This document shows, one piece after another, positions 1 through 13,600 of a stretch of DNA of 64,000 bases. The notes under the pieces are model-generated. The model saw only the letters and a list, made by a program, of their open reading frames with translations. It was not told the origin of the DNA and did no database searches. Positions within the stretch are counted from its first letter, which is position 1; every line of letters begins with the position of its first letter. The position numbers and the translations under genes were made by a program. The DNA comes from Anisakis pegreffii (lineage: Eukaryota > Nematoda > Chromadorea > Rhabditida > Anisakidae): assembly GCA_035041965.1 (NCBI GenBank), contig JAPYMA010000340.1:186001-250000 (forward strand). The letters are read 5' to 3'.

Positions 1-1406
1 TAAAGTAACATATTATCAAAAATATTTCAATATAACATCTGAAGCAAATGGATCACCAACGTAATTTGTTGCTATGGACAGCAGTTACGTTTTTCAATGG
101 ACTTTCGAAAATTGAAGGTTGATGTCATGCATAATATGAGAACATACTTTTTCCAGTCAAAATTCAGCTTAACGCCCGACTTTTTAAGTCGTTACTCAAT
201 AATATTGAATATTTCTTTCATCTTTAGAAGTCTTCCTATGAAATGCAATCAATGATTAGGTGATTCATCTACCATCAGCACTTTGTTAGTGCCGAATATT
301 TCCATCTCATATAATTAGAAGGTAATACAGAAACTTGTAATTGATTCTGAGTCGTCATCATTTTTGTCGTAATATTTTACGACGTGATTCATTGGTGTAA
401 TTACAAAGGTCACAGAATCACTGCATAGTTACGATGGACAAAGATTCGCTATCATCGAAAAAACGTGCAATTAGACGGATCAATGTTATATTGAACCGAT
501 TACACGAGTCTGATGATATCATAACGAGATTTTTAAGAAACTAATGCGTAGATTCTCATGAAATGATTCGGTTTGTTCGAATATCTATACATTGTTTTGC
601 TAGCATCGTTCTACCGTTACCAGATTCCTGGGATCATTTTAACGCTACCATATCGTTTAATTGTGAGCTTTGCTTACAAGGAAAAGTCACGAAGTTATCT
701 CTGCATTTCGAGACGAGTTCTCTATATCGTCGTATAGAGCTCCTCTAGCTGATCATGAATGTGCGATACAGTGGGGATACAATGGGGACGTGAGATATGT
801 TAGGTACCATCGAATCATTGTACTATGCAGTGATGCAGCAACTCATTGGACTTTGCTGCTGAACATTTTTTCGCATTAGCATCAACAAAAGTTTTTCACC
901 AATGAATCATAGAATGACGGTGCTTCAAATGGAAACCTTCTGAAAGTTTAGAGGGAATTTCAAAATCATTGAGTGGTGACTGAGAGAAAGTAGCTGCTTC
1001 AGAAGACTTTCAATCCAAGAAGTTGCTTATAAGATGTTCCTGATGTCAGTTTGGAGATAACTCCAGCAACGAAATGTTTTCCTCGGTGAGCACAGTGGAA
1101 CTAAGCATAAGAGACGACTATTTGTTTCAAGATATCTTCAAAGTTTTACGATGAGCATTAATCAAGCATTCGTCACATTTTCGACGCGTCTCATGGTCAG
1201 AAATTTAACGAATCATCGGAGAATCTTTGTGCGACTCAAACTGCTAAACAGTTTGAATATGTGCTCAAATGTGGAAGAGTCTTGAAATTCGTACTCTGAG
1301 CGCAGATCCAAAGCTGAACCGAGTGTGGATAAATGGGATAACATATAGACATATGAGATTCTGAAATTTCATGTCATTTGTTGTTGTCGTTCACTTCGTC
1401 GACAAC
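1..1406. other. Region downstream of the perlecan stop; no gene seen
   Basis: On the minus strand this should include the 3' UTR of the long isoform. No AATAAA is present close to the stop; an ATTAAA occurs only at 656-661. Plus-strand ORFs here are short and carry no recognisable domain. Confidence 0.5.
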
Positions 1407-1600
1407 TCAACGATACTTGCGAAACGCTCTAAACCATTTCCTACGAACAATCCATTGCTCACACGGTTTCACATTACGTCCATCAATTGCGTTCGCCATC
1501 ATGTCCAGCTTTATGCCATTCAACATTATATCAGCTATACAACCAACGAAATTACTCTCATGCAACGCACCCGTCATGCTCTCCAAATCAGGTACACCAC
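1407..1600 (-). CDS. unc-52: Perlecan LG3 exon 4 and C-terminus (long isoform)
   Basis: Terminal exon, phase 1 in, acceptor tttcag. GVPDLESM and NFVGCIADIMLNG close the LG3 fold, with a late Cys (VKPCEQW). A basic tail (VRRKWFRAFRKYR) precedes TGA at 1407-1409. Confidence 0.88.
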
Positions 1601-4600
1601 CTGAAATTAATTTTTTAACCAGATTAGCAACTCGTATTGAATGAATCACACATTCGAATGAAACCCACTGATGCGCCTTCTTCAAACGACGGTAAGTTAA
1701 CTACTCGGTCGTGTGAATCAAAGGTCTCTAAACAGATGCAGCGATGCCAAAATCATAAGGCCATTTGGCGTGGAGTGTTCGAAAAAAGTGACACCTCAGT
1801 CACGACAGTAGTGAAACAGTATGGTAATGTAACCACCAGCATGATTATGAAAAACCAACCCAAGTAAATATCTCCATCAACATTCAACATCGCCAGGATA
1901 CCAGATGAGTGTCCCTCGGTAACATCGCTATCATCGACTATCATCGTACCTTGTCGACCCTTACGAATCGCCTTTACCCGATGTTCTTTACCGTCGTTTA
2001 CCGGTTCCATACTGATAATCTGACCGGCACCCCCACCTAATTCGTATCTAAACATTTTGGATCAGATAGAATGAGTGGTATGAATAGGCACAAGTAAGTA
2101 GCATGTAAAGATAGCATCAACTAATGAGTGGGACTGTTTTGATTGAATATAATTTGTGTTCGGATATGTATATTGAATATGCTGATAAGATTCCCAATAT
2201 GATAATGATAGATGATGATAATGATAAATGACTAAGCGATGAGACACTGGCGATGCTACCATTGATAGCAGCAACAAGAGGTGAAAATAGACGAAGAGAT
2301 GACAGGATAAATTAATGAGAATAAAGATAATGCTGACAATAACATGGCATCAACTCTATTAATTTTGATTATAACCACGAAATTATTCACAAGTCTTAGT
2401 GATATTGGTACACCACTCGGTTTCAAGCAAAACTTTCCTGCACGAACGGGAATCGAACCCGCGAAACTTCATGCAAAACTTTCCTTTCGTTCTCGGAGGA
2501 AAGTTTTGCTTGAAACCGAGTGGTGTACCAATATCATTAATGTTGTGAGCCTGAGCCAGACTATGATCCGGCTTGTATCTATTATCCAATTATCTGTTAT
2601 TCATAAGTTTTAGTATTATTTCCACTATGGCTGTCATAATTCGTTTTTGTTGCGTGAGCATTGCAATGTCATCGATAAAACAAACTAATTGATGATGTAA
2701 ATCGAGTTATTGCACAGCATTGACTTCATACTGATGCTGCTTTACCAATGTTATTTTCAATTTGGCTATAGTGGATACGTCATTTAAGACTGATGTAAAT
2801 GGAAGTATGAACATTATGCATGAACAATTACAATGAGCAAGGAAGCGTTCATTTTACATGCATGCTTATGACTGAATGGTGTTCGAATATGAATGAGCAC
2901 TAACAACTTCGTCGGGTCGGCAAAAAAATTTACTGCAAACTCTGCAAATTCATTGTCACCGTTCCACATACCTCATAATGAATGTAACTGTACTATTTTG
3001 AATGATGATGATTGATAAGGTTAATCATTATCGTCAAGAATTATTTCCACCATACGCACAATAAAAGGAGGGACTACTGGGGAATTTGGTACTGGTATAA
3101 AATTTGGAACTTGATATTGGTATAATTTATTCGATCGGCAATTACGACTGTTCAGGAGTGTATTTTTCTCGCTTGTCATCGATATCACAAATCTCACATT
3201 TTTTCTTTACCGAATTCATTCTCTCACACGGCTGACGGTATCAGGTTATAGAGTCGTCAAATGATGACATTATTATCACTATTACAATTAGGATCGATGA
3301 TATTGATATTCACGGGAATGTCGTTGTTATTATTGTTTGCTTCATTATTATGAAGTCAACGCTGCGTTTGTTAGCAATTAATTTCAATGGATTTGGTGAA
3401 CAGAGGGAATGATACGATGATCATGCATCGAAGAATGCAGCCGAAACATTATCACACATCAGTATGATTACTTAATTGCAAATTGGTGCGAAGTGGATGA
3501 AAATGATATTTTTGAAATCTTTTGGAATTGATTATATCAACTGAAAGAGTATTGACGCCAAAAAAGAGTTTTGATAGTGGAATTCAAAGGAACAAAGGAG
3601 AATGATAAGGATTTGATTAACTGATAAAGCAAATCAAGAGAGCTTACGAATAAACTAGATGGCCATCTTGAAGACCAATTGATAAGTAGTCCTCGCCCAC
3701 GAGAGGTGTGCCTGGCTGCTGACCTTGCCAAAATATCAACTGAAATTTTTACAACGAAACAATAACGTCTCCAGTTAAAATGAAATAGTTGCTATTGGTA
3801 TACCTCTGTAGTACTGAGATTGAAATCCGCATTATGAGAGTGAGTTTAAAACACACATTATGAGAAGTTTAAAAAAAACACACACTATGAAACATGCTAT
3901 AGTGATTTCAATTTCACAGTCCCTTTAAAATGGATGGCGTGACGTTAATCACTAGTAATTTCACTGAATCGAAACAGACAGGTGTTTTCGAATGAATTTA
4001 TCGCTACAATCTGAAGAGCAATGATATTTAATCAGGTTGAGCGAATGCGATTGGAAATGGAACTTTTCAATATTGTCACCTGCAATCGAACTAAAAATAG
4101 CTTATTGTTAGGAATATCAAATTGCATCTCATTTTCTATCAACTCGACTATTTGGATTTTCAATTTTGAATCATCAAAATTCGTGTCGATCAGAGAGAAT
4201 TTTCAATGTTTTACATTAAATGTGAAAATTTTGTTTCGTTGTGTCATCAATATTCAGGCGTTGCATGAATTTATTGATACCAAAAATATGGTAATGAATC
4301 TGAGTATTCATTGATTATACGTGCACGACATTATGTGATGTTTTGCTTTTGCGAAAGCAAGAGTCATGTCCGTAGGATTAGATTTATACATTTTGAATGA
4401 TTCAAATCTGATGTTCCACATGATTGTGCATCGCTAATTTGCATTCTTCAAGCGAATTCTCTTGAAATCACTCCTCTTATTTACCTAATCCGAATTCTCA
4501 TCAGGAAACGAGAACGAGTAAATGAGAAATTTTGAAGAGTTACGGAGGTACCGAGTAAACATTGGTAAGAATCGAACCAATGAGATTTCTCAACCATTTA

Positions 4601-7600
4601 CAGCAATTTATAATCGGAAGTTGTTCAGATTTTTGTTAATGGATATTGACAAATCAAAACCCGCCAATCCTCACAGTGTATTTGGGTGAAGCGAAATTTT
4701 CGTGGTAAGAAGGTCAACATTCCAAAAGAGATAATGGACCATCGAAAAGATGTGAACCTCAGAAAGCAATTAAGCGATAAACTTACTCCAGAAGAAGCAT
4801 CCGTTTTGAAACGAAATTCAATGGTCTCCTCCTTCTCTGAAGTCAAATGTGGGAATTCATCCTCTGAGAATACAATGAAAGCGTTTCCATCGAATCGTGC
4901 CGCATGTTCAATGGGTCTAACTGAAATTTTCGTGACATGTTAAGCGTTGATCAGGTTTATAAAACAATTATTACGTTTCAAAAGTCATTGTGTTACGAGT
5001 TGGCTACTTCAGTGGCGCTATGCATATGCTCATCTCAATTGCGCATTCAAGCTTGTCAAATAACCAATGAATCTTTTCAAGTAAAAGTAGGTTATTGAAA
5101 ACAATGAATCTGGTGCTGACCCGGGAATTGGTACATTAATGAATAATTAATGTTGCTTAGTTCCGGACATATGGATCGTATCAGCGTGTGTCGCGAATAG
5201 CGAATGAATCATACATTCGCGGATTGTTTTTATTCTGTCGAATTCTCATCGACTGATCAAAAGGATTGATAACTCGAAAGAATCCATAAAGAAGTTAAAA
5301 TATCCGTCCAAATCCATGGGAAAGGGGTGGAAGCCGTCGCGATCAAACCGTATAAAAACGGTCGGCAATCACTGCTAGGTCGTCTTCGGTTGGTACTCGG
5401 ACCAACAATACATTCAGATGCAATTGCCTCAACCAATATATTCATAGGCAGTCACCGATTGCCTCTGAATATATTGTTGGTCCGGGTACCAACCGAAGAC
5501 GATCTAACAGTGACTGCCGACCGTTTTTATACGGTTTAACCATGACGGATTCTGCCCCTTTCTCATAGATTGGGACGGATATTTTAACTTCTTTATGAAT
5601 TCTTTCGAGTTATCAATCCTTTTGATCAGTCGATGAGAATTCGACAGAATAAAAACAATCCGCGAATGTATGATTCATTCGCTGTTTGCGACAGCATGAG
5701 TTTGCAGTTTCTGTGATCAAAAAAGAAGGTTCTGTATCATTAGTAGTAATTCAATATCTTGCACGAATTCCGTCGTGTTTCAAGTAATCGCTGTACATTC
5801 GGCACACAAAATCAATTTCTGCATCCACAAATACTTCGAAGATTTCATAAATAATCCATGATACTTTGATGTGTCATCCATCTTCCTGTCACGACAATTG
5901 ATCGAATATGCGACAAAGTATGAAAATATTTTCGATGTTTTGATAAAACTAACAGAATTCGCAATTCGGTCCATCGTAATAATCTCGACACGAGCAAGCG
6001 ATATGAGTGTCATTCACGGTCTCACAGTCGCCATGTTCACCGCAGCTGTCCGGCTTACAAACGGCAGCCTCTTCGGGACAAACTGAAATGGAAATATGTG
6101 CACATTCTGATGGTATCGACAGTGAATTTGGTGGATTCCATGAATTTTTTTGGAGTGTCGAACATGTTTACCAATTGAAACCATATCCGAATAAGACAGG
6201 TGATAATCCTTAAAAACATCAGACTTAAAGAGTTTTTGAAGCGAAATGTACATATTCGGGATGTTTTTGGGCTGGGACGGGATAACGATTACTGCAAATA
6301 TGAATTAGAAACGCAACAATGATAGAAGTGATAACAGCAGTGATAATGAGTAAGTAAAGATCGATAATGACACTGATACTGTCTGAAATATTAACAGCAG
6401 TGAATGAAGTCACTGGAGTATTGTATGGGGAATGAACGGAGATCGATAAGATATCCATTTAATGATAAAAATAATTATGGCTATAACAGTAGTGGCAACA
6501 ATGATAACTAAAGGGTTTGCATGGGATCCCGGGATCCCAGGATTTCAGGTCTGATCTCGATCCCAGGATTTAAGTTTTGACAAATCCCGGGATTTCGGGA
6601 TTTGATAAAACAGGTCAACTTGCGTGAATTTTGATAGTATGCTCATCTTGAAGCAAGCCTTAATCATTCCCATCTCATTCATATGCAGTCATCTTTGTTG
6701 TTTGCCCTCTATCATTGAAGAATAGCTGAGGAAATAGACGCAAATTGGACGAATGACATGATCAACGACAGCTCGATGAACTTTTACTTAACATTTCATT
6801 GAATATACAACTGATTATTCTGCTCTTCATTGCTTTATATCACGCTCATCTGGATGCATTGAAAATCAAGTACATTTCCATGGTCTCTGATCGAAATTAT
6901 CAAAAATGTAAGTGCTCGATGGTTCGATGAAAATCCATTGCGGATGTTTTTTCACTTTTTAGATAAACTCTGAACTTTTAATTTTTCAAAATTCAAACGA
7001 TATAATTCATGCGATGCATTTCTTTCGTAAAAAATCGAAATTTCCAAAATGGCAGAATTCACCTGACGTTAATACTGCGAGAAAATGGACTTGAAGCACT
7101 GCAAATAAGTGTTTGAGAATCAAGAATTTCATATTCACATGCAAGTGTACTGTTATTAGCTTAGACCCGAGACGACAAGATGCCTTAGCATAGAAAATGC
7201 AGTATGCCCTTACGACATGATCATTAGCATCATTATATGAACTATTAATTTGAATTTGAATAATTAGTTCCTCGAATTTGTTCAATAATTTGTTGAATTA
7301 ACTCCTTTCTGATTAATAATGAACATATTGGTTCGAAAAATGTGTTTGAACATGTCCCGCATCGATATTACAAAAATTGTTCGATCCCGGAGATCAAAAA
7401 TCGATCCCGGGATTGAAAACACGTCGGGATTTTGCAAACCCTAGATAACAATGACAATAGAAATGAGTGAAATGATAAAGGATACTGTCATCAGTGTAGG
7501 TATGCATGGCTTTATGTATAGTTAATTAATTGCATCATGATGAACAATGAAGCGTGCGTGACTAATGATATGGATAAATAAAGTTAAAGCAAAAAAAAAT

Positions 7601-10600
7601 TCATCTGTATGCTTGACAGAAGGGAAGAGGGAGGGAATTACTGCTGGAGGCGAATCGCCGATAGATTATGATATCATATGGAGGCGAGCAAATAGACAAC
7701 ACAAAACTTAGCATCCATCATTGATAGGGCTGTTTCAATCGTGCAGCGTTGTCTTTCAGTATATATCTCGCCATCCGAGGTGGTCGCTGATACGACTATC
7801 ATCAGTATCATGAATGGAATGAAGAACACTGGCACATTTTTATCGCTTCTCTTCGTTATTTTATCATTCAATTTGTTCAGCACATCAACGGCATTGATAA
7901 TAAGGTAATTTATTGGTTTCTTTAATTCTATTCGCGATCATCATAGTAACATTCGCTTGATTTCGAACCAGTTCGGTTCGAAATCATTGCCTGCTGGCTC
8001 AGGCTCATTATCTTGTCCCCTACTTGCTAAGGAAGTGAAAAGTGAAAAAATGCTCTATTTCAACTCAATTCTGTAATACTAATAACGAAGTTCGCTAAGG
8101 TTTTATCGTAAATCATGCTTACAATTCCGATTGAGAGTAAAAAATTTATCCTGAGCACCATGCGTACCCATAGGAAGCCAATAGCAAGGTCTGTTTATCC
8201 GGTGGTAAATGGATCAGGCTTAAATAATGAGAACGAATGATATCTTGGGACTGTATGACTTATGCTACGACTAATTTTTTACTCTTTTATACGGCTCATT
8301 CACTACTTAAATGGATTTCAAATTCTTCCTCAAAAACATGACAGTTGAATGTAAGAAATACCGAGCTAATCAAGTCACAATTGTGTCGTTGAAAACATTC
8401 CAACTTCATTGGGTTCCCATCTCAACGATAGGTGTGTTTCCTCAGACATATTCCTACGAATTTGTGCATTGCGGACTAATTTGAGTAGAGGTCACCCAAT
8501 AGGTGTCACCCAACAGGTAATAGATCACCCAAACAGCAATTAAAAATATTGATTTTGAATGCTGTGTTATGGTTTGAAACACAAATTCAATATGAACGAT
8601 AACGTCTAACTTCTCAGCCAGCGAAGATTTTCAAAATCCTATACTGCTCTAAAAAAACTGGTGTTCCGAACTAAAACTGGTGAAATTTCGAGTTGAAAAT
8701 GGAATCATTTATGCGGAACGAATTCAACGAAGCATTTGCGACGATGATATCTTAGCAGTGGTTATGATCGTAGAGCACAGCGGGTCATCTTCAAACATCA
8801 ATTTATGGTTGAATTCACAGAAAAGAATGGGTTGAAGAACATGGAACTATTCATGCATTTCGATCGTCTTGGGTGCTTTTTTGTGGGTCATACGAGAGAA
8901 TTCATCCAAATCAAGTGGCTAAAATTACAAATGAAGCATATCATCGCCTCTCAGTTCACTTGACAACGCCAACGATTGTTTTTTGTGGTTTTGTAGATCA
9001 TTTGATCATTCGTGGTTGAAATTTTGAAGATACGAAAAAATTATTGCGGTAGGTAGGAGCTTTTGAAGGGAATCTTGCAGGGAACATTTCACTGGTACTT
9101 GAATGATATTTTGATACTGTGAATATTCCATCAAATGAATGTGAATTGATGAGTGACATTTATGAATAACGTTATCTTGATAGAATTGCTAATACAGACA
9201 GGTTTTACTCAGAAATGGAAATGAGCATTTTGTACTTAGCAGAATAGTTTATTTGAGTGCTTCAGATGATAATATTTGGAAAAAAATTGTGCGATGTTCG
9301 AATGTAATCAAAAATTAATAACAGAAATGAATGAGAAAAACAGAACCAAAAAAATGATATTTCGATTCGTGCTATGTGAAGAAAATGTCTGTTAAACTTA
9401 AGTTATGTAAACAAGAGTGGGAAAAATTCTGTAGTAAAAATGTGATGAAATGAAGCCATTAAATGTGCTTTGGATATGACCATTCCAATAAATAATTAAT
9501 GAGATTCAACGGTATGAACTGCAACTAAATCGCATCTGAAACCTTAATCTCAAATCTCACAAACTCATTAGCTGTTCATTCGGATATCCTTAATGTCTTC
9601 CTTAGAATTAGGCGGCGAACACGATTTCTAATAATTCTATTCGTCTTTTTCGGAAAGACGAATACAGTCCTCAGAAATCATGTTCAAAACGTTTCGGAAA
9701 CATTCTTTATTCGTCTTTGCAAAGAATACCGTACGAACTAATCCAGGGTTTCTCAACCGAGGGTGCTCGCACCCGCAAGTGGAGCGAGATAATATTCCAG
9801 GGAGTGCGAGATAAGGTTTTAATTTCTTCACATTAAGGTAGACGAAGACGGATTCGAACGAATGCATGTTAAAAAATAAGCCAGGATGGGCTTAAACGTA
9901 TATATAATATTTTTGAAAGGCTAGAACGTACTCTCATGGTATACACTTACCTACGTTACAGGCACTTACTGTAGTGGTTGAGTGCTAAAAAGTGAATATC
10001 GTGAGGAATACGAAGACATTTTAAACATTTTTGTAAGAAGTGCGAGGACATCTTAAAATTTTCTAGAGGGTGCGGAGATGCAGAAAGGGGGGGGGGGGGA
10101 AGGTTGAGACCCACTGAACTAATCGAACAAATACGTTTTAGTCTACATCAGTTATAAGTAGCAGATCGCTGATATCCCATATCGATTTATCGATGTTGTA
10201 TTCAAAGCCCAAATTTTGCAGAACTAACAAAGTGTGTGCATTTGATAAGCTGATTCAAATGGTTGGAATGATGGCATTTTTAAACAGTCATTGGCTTGAA
10301 GGATAGTTAGACAAATTCTGATACCCTGTAACGTTTGTTTGGACAAATTGACGTGTTTACGGATTTGAATCTCCAATTATTGATAGCAATTGACGATTGA
10401 ATATTTTGATTTATTTATAATAAGTGATTGCGCATCGAAAATGCACAATTATGTTTGTTAATGGATAACGTTTGAAATATGTTTGTAAGAATCGCAACTG
10501 ATTTTAGGCATCACTTTCGTATCAAACGTTCCACTTTTAGCGTTAACAGTGCAACGAAAAAAAAAGATTTCGATTCATTCGGTTAATTCAATTATAAATT

Positions 10601-13600
10601 CACATTGTGCTATCGCTTAAATAAATCAAAACCAAAAAATCTCGCATTGTTCGGAAATCTGCCTCATTGTGAACCATTCAAACCGTCTAAGGCAATGAAA
10701 AATGATCACTAATTGACAAAACCAGACAATTTTCGTCGATCAAAGAAGCGTTTATCAAGAGGGAGTAATACGCTATAATCCCGTTTCGAATGCAACCTGG
10801 AAGCTTTCTTAGAGATCCGTTCCTTTGGGATATCTTGAATTCTTCTGAAATCTTGCGAAAATAGCAATTTCATCAGATGTGTACTATATCAACCAAATGA
10901 ATTTCACGAGTTCCACAAGTCGAACGAATGTTGTCGGTCAATGAATACGACTCTAATGCGAACTAATCTGAGGAAGTTGCTTTGAATCTCCCGATTTACT
11001 TCCTGTGTAAACTATTTTTTTGCGGGTTAAAACGAACGCATTCGAGTTAAATGCAACATCGCAAACATTTTTGCAGCAATTCTCAAAGATGAAAACTTAA
11101 TCTTCACTTCGTATAACAAATCATAAAGAGATTTGCATTAGTCTTCTAATATCAAACGTCACAGCAATGTCGTTTGAAATGCATCAAACTGAAGTTTATT
11201 GTTCTCAGATTTAGCTCTCACATGATTTTAAGGATTTTGGTTGAATGTTCTTCCCATCTAACAATAGATAATCCATGTAAAACATGTATATGACTGACTC
11301 TTGCTGAATTGATTAATCTGATTGGAACGAAACAAAATTCAAGTATGCAATTAGCATTTTTAGGAATTCAAGACAACACATAGTTTCAACAACTGCATAA
11401 AATTTCAAGGAAGCGTAAATGATTGTCTAGAGAGTCTGATCAATCCATTCTACTGGTCGATCAAATGACTTTGGAATTTGAAAATGAATTTATCAATTTT
11501 TAGAGATAAACGATTTGCGACCGATATGTACAATTTGTTGGCGCGTTATCAGCACTCACATAGCAATCCGTTTTCGCTTCAACCGAACCACGAGTTTAAA
11601 CGCTTTCAACGCTTCCAACGTTTCGGAGGAGAAGCAGCACCCGACACGGAAACGTTCTTCAATTATTGGTCACCACTTCAGCCGATATCACCCTATGATA
11701 ACAGCTTATCTCAACTGTGAGAACAGCGGTCAAGTCAGAACCAAATTAAAGCAGTGATACGCTTATCAATTTTCACGCCACGCAATATTTTAATGCATTT
11801 ATTGGCTTGCAGTCAACATCTCACATAGGATATATGTTATCGTTGTTTGTCAAGTACATTTTCCAGATGTTATATGCACCAAACTTAGTTGATTCTTCAT
11901 ATTTATTGCACAGAAACGGATGAATATAGTCCGTTGTATATGAAACAGTACTGACTATGTTTCATTCGTAAACCGCAGGAATGTTATGGGATATCGGATC
12001 GCGAAAAACCATATCTTTATGAAATAAAAATTTCGATTCAATGAAGATTTTAAGTTAATTGTTTGGATTCTGATGTACTCAATTTTTTGTCCATATACTT
12101 CAATTCTGCATCAATTTCATTGGTTTATGAGAATCTCCGACTTTCGAACAACATATTCAAATGAGTTTGATAAACTCCAAAATATTTTGCTTCAAAACGT
12201 AACGAAACTTATGAGTTTCTTGAATTTGCAATAGAATTATTTATTGCCTAAGGGTCGCACTTTTCCAATCAAAATCACATTCGCAATATGCGTGTATCAT
12301 TCACATTCGAAGCATCTCATTTTTGCTTATCAATAATTCAGATATCTGACACTATGAATTCGCGAAGACTTGCAAAAACTACTCACAATCGTCTCATAAA
12401 TGAGTTGCACTTATTACCGTCGATAGGGCATTGAATATCACATCATAGAAGGAATGCGCTCATTATGATCAACTGAAAATATTCTCTGTTCATTCAAAAT
12501 TCAGTAAGGATAATTTTTTAACCAAATATCTGAATTGCACTTAGTACTGTCTGTAGCACTTCATTTTCAGTCGATATCTAAAAAGCGAAATTGCTGTCTC
12601 AGAAAATTCTCCTCGTTCATTAATAAATTATTGAGAACACTAAACTTTAAGAGAGCAGAAAACTCTTTGAAGTGAATCCTCTGAATAAATCAGCAATAGT
12701 GAATAAGAATGCCACAAAAAATAGCATGAGCTAAACGCATTGTTTATGAATTTTCTATGGCTTATGTTTCCGACATTTGAAAGCTGTTCGAAGTTTCCAG
12801 GAATTATGCATCATCACTGAAGATTTATCACGATGTTATTAAGAGCGACTACTGATGAAATGACACCGCAATATTAACTGCCAAATGCCACAGTTTCAAA
12901 CTAGAACTTTACAATAAAATTATTCTCTGATGCTGTCAATAATATCAGGTGCACTGCGTGATATTACAATAGTCCTGAAGTCTTTGATAGAAACTGTGAT
13001 TTGCAGCCATGGGGAAACAAATGGATCTAACAAGTAATCAGAGACTATCAAAATTGCAATCATCGATAGATACTACTTGGTCAGGCGTGATCTAATCGAG
13101 TGAACTAAAACTGATATTTGATCGAAACTTTGAATTGAGACACGCCGTGGGGCACACAATGATATCCTAATCTGAAAAGAGACATGCAATGGGATATCCT
13201 AACATATACTCGTTGTGTTTCTCAATTAATAATCAAAACTCTAAATTCTTTTAAGAATGCGAATAAAAGAAGCGGTAAATTGCTTATTATTGGGTGTGTG
13301 TTGCGTGTGTAGTGTTAATACTCTATATTAGAATTTGCTCGATTATGTTTATATTAATATGTAATTGCCAATAACTACAACAATAAAAGTAATTGGAATG
13401 ATAAATTATTCATCGTCAGATGCTTATGAAAACAGCTCTTGGAATGAGGTTGTATACTCATTGATGCATATGCAATCAAATTTTGCGTAATTTTGCATAT
13501 GTAATTCAATCAAATTTTGAGCACTTCACATGAAATTTTCCCACTTGAAAGGCTAATCTTTAGATCTATGGACTGATCTTCGGATTTCAGAGCAGTTTCC

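Noticed and set aside
2413..2480. Intact tRNA gene
   Set aside because: Only the T-arm is recognisable; D arm, anticodon arm and acceptor pairing are missing.
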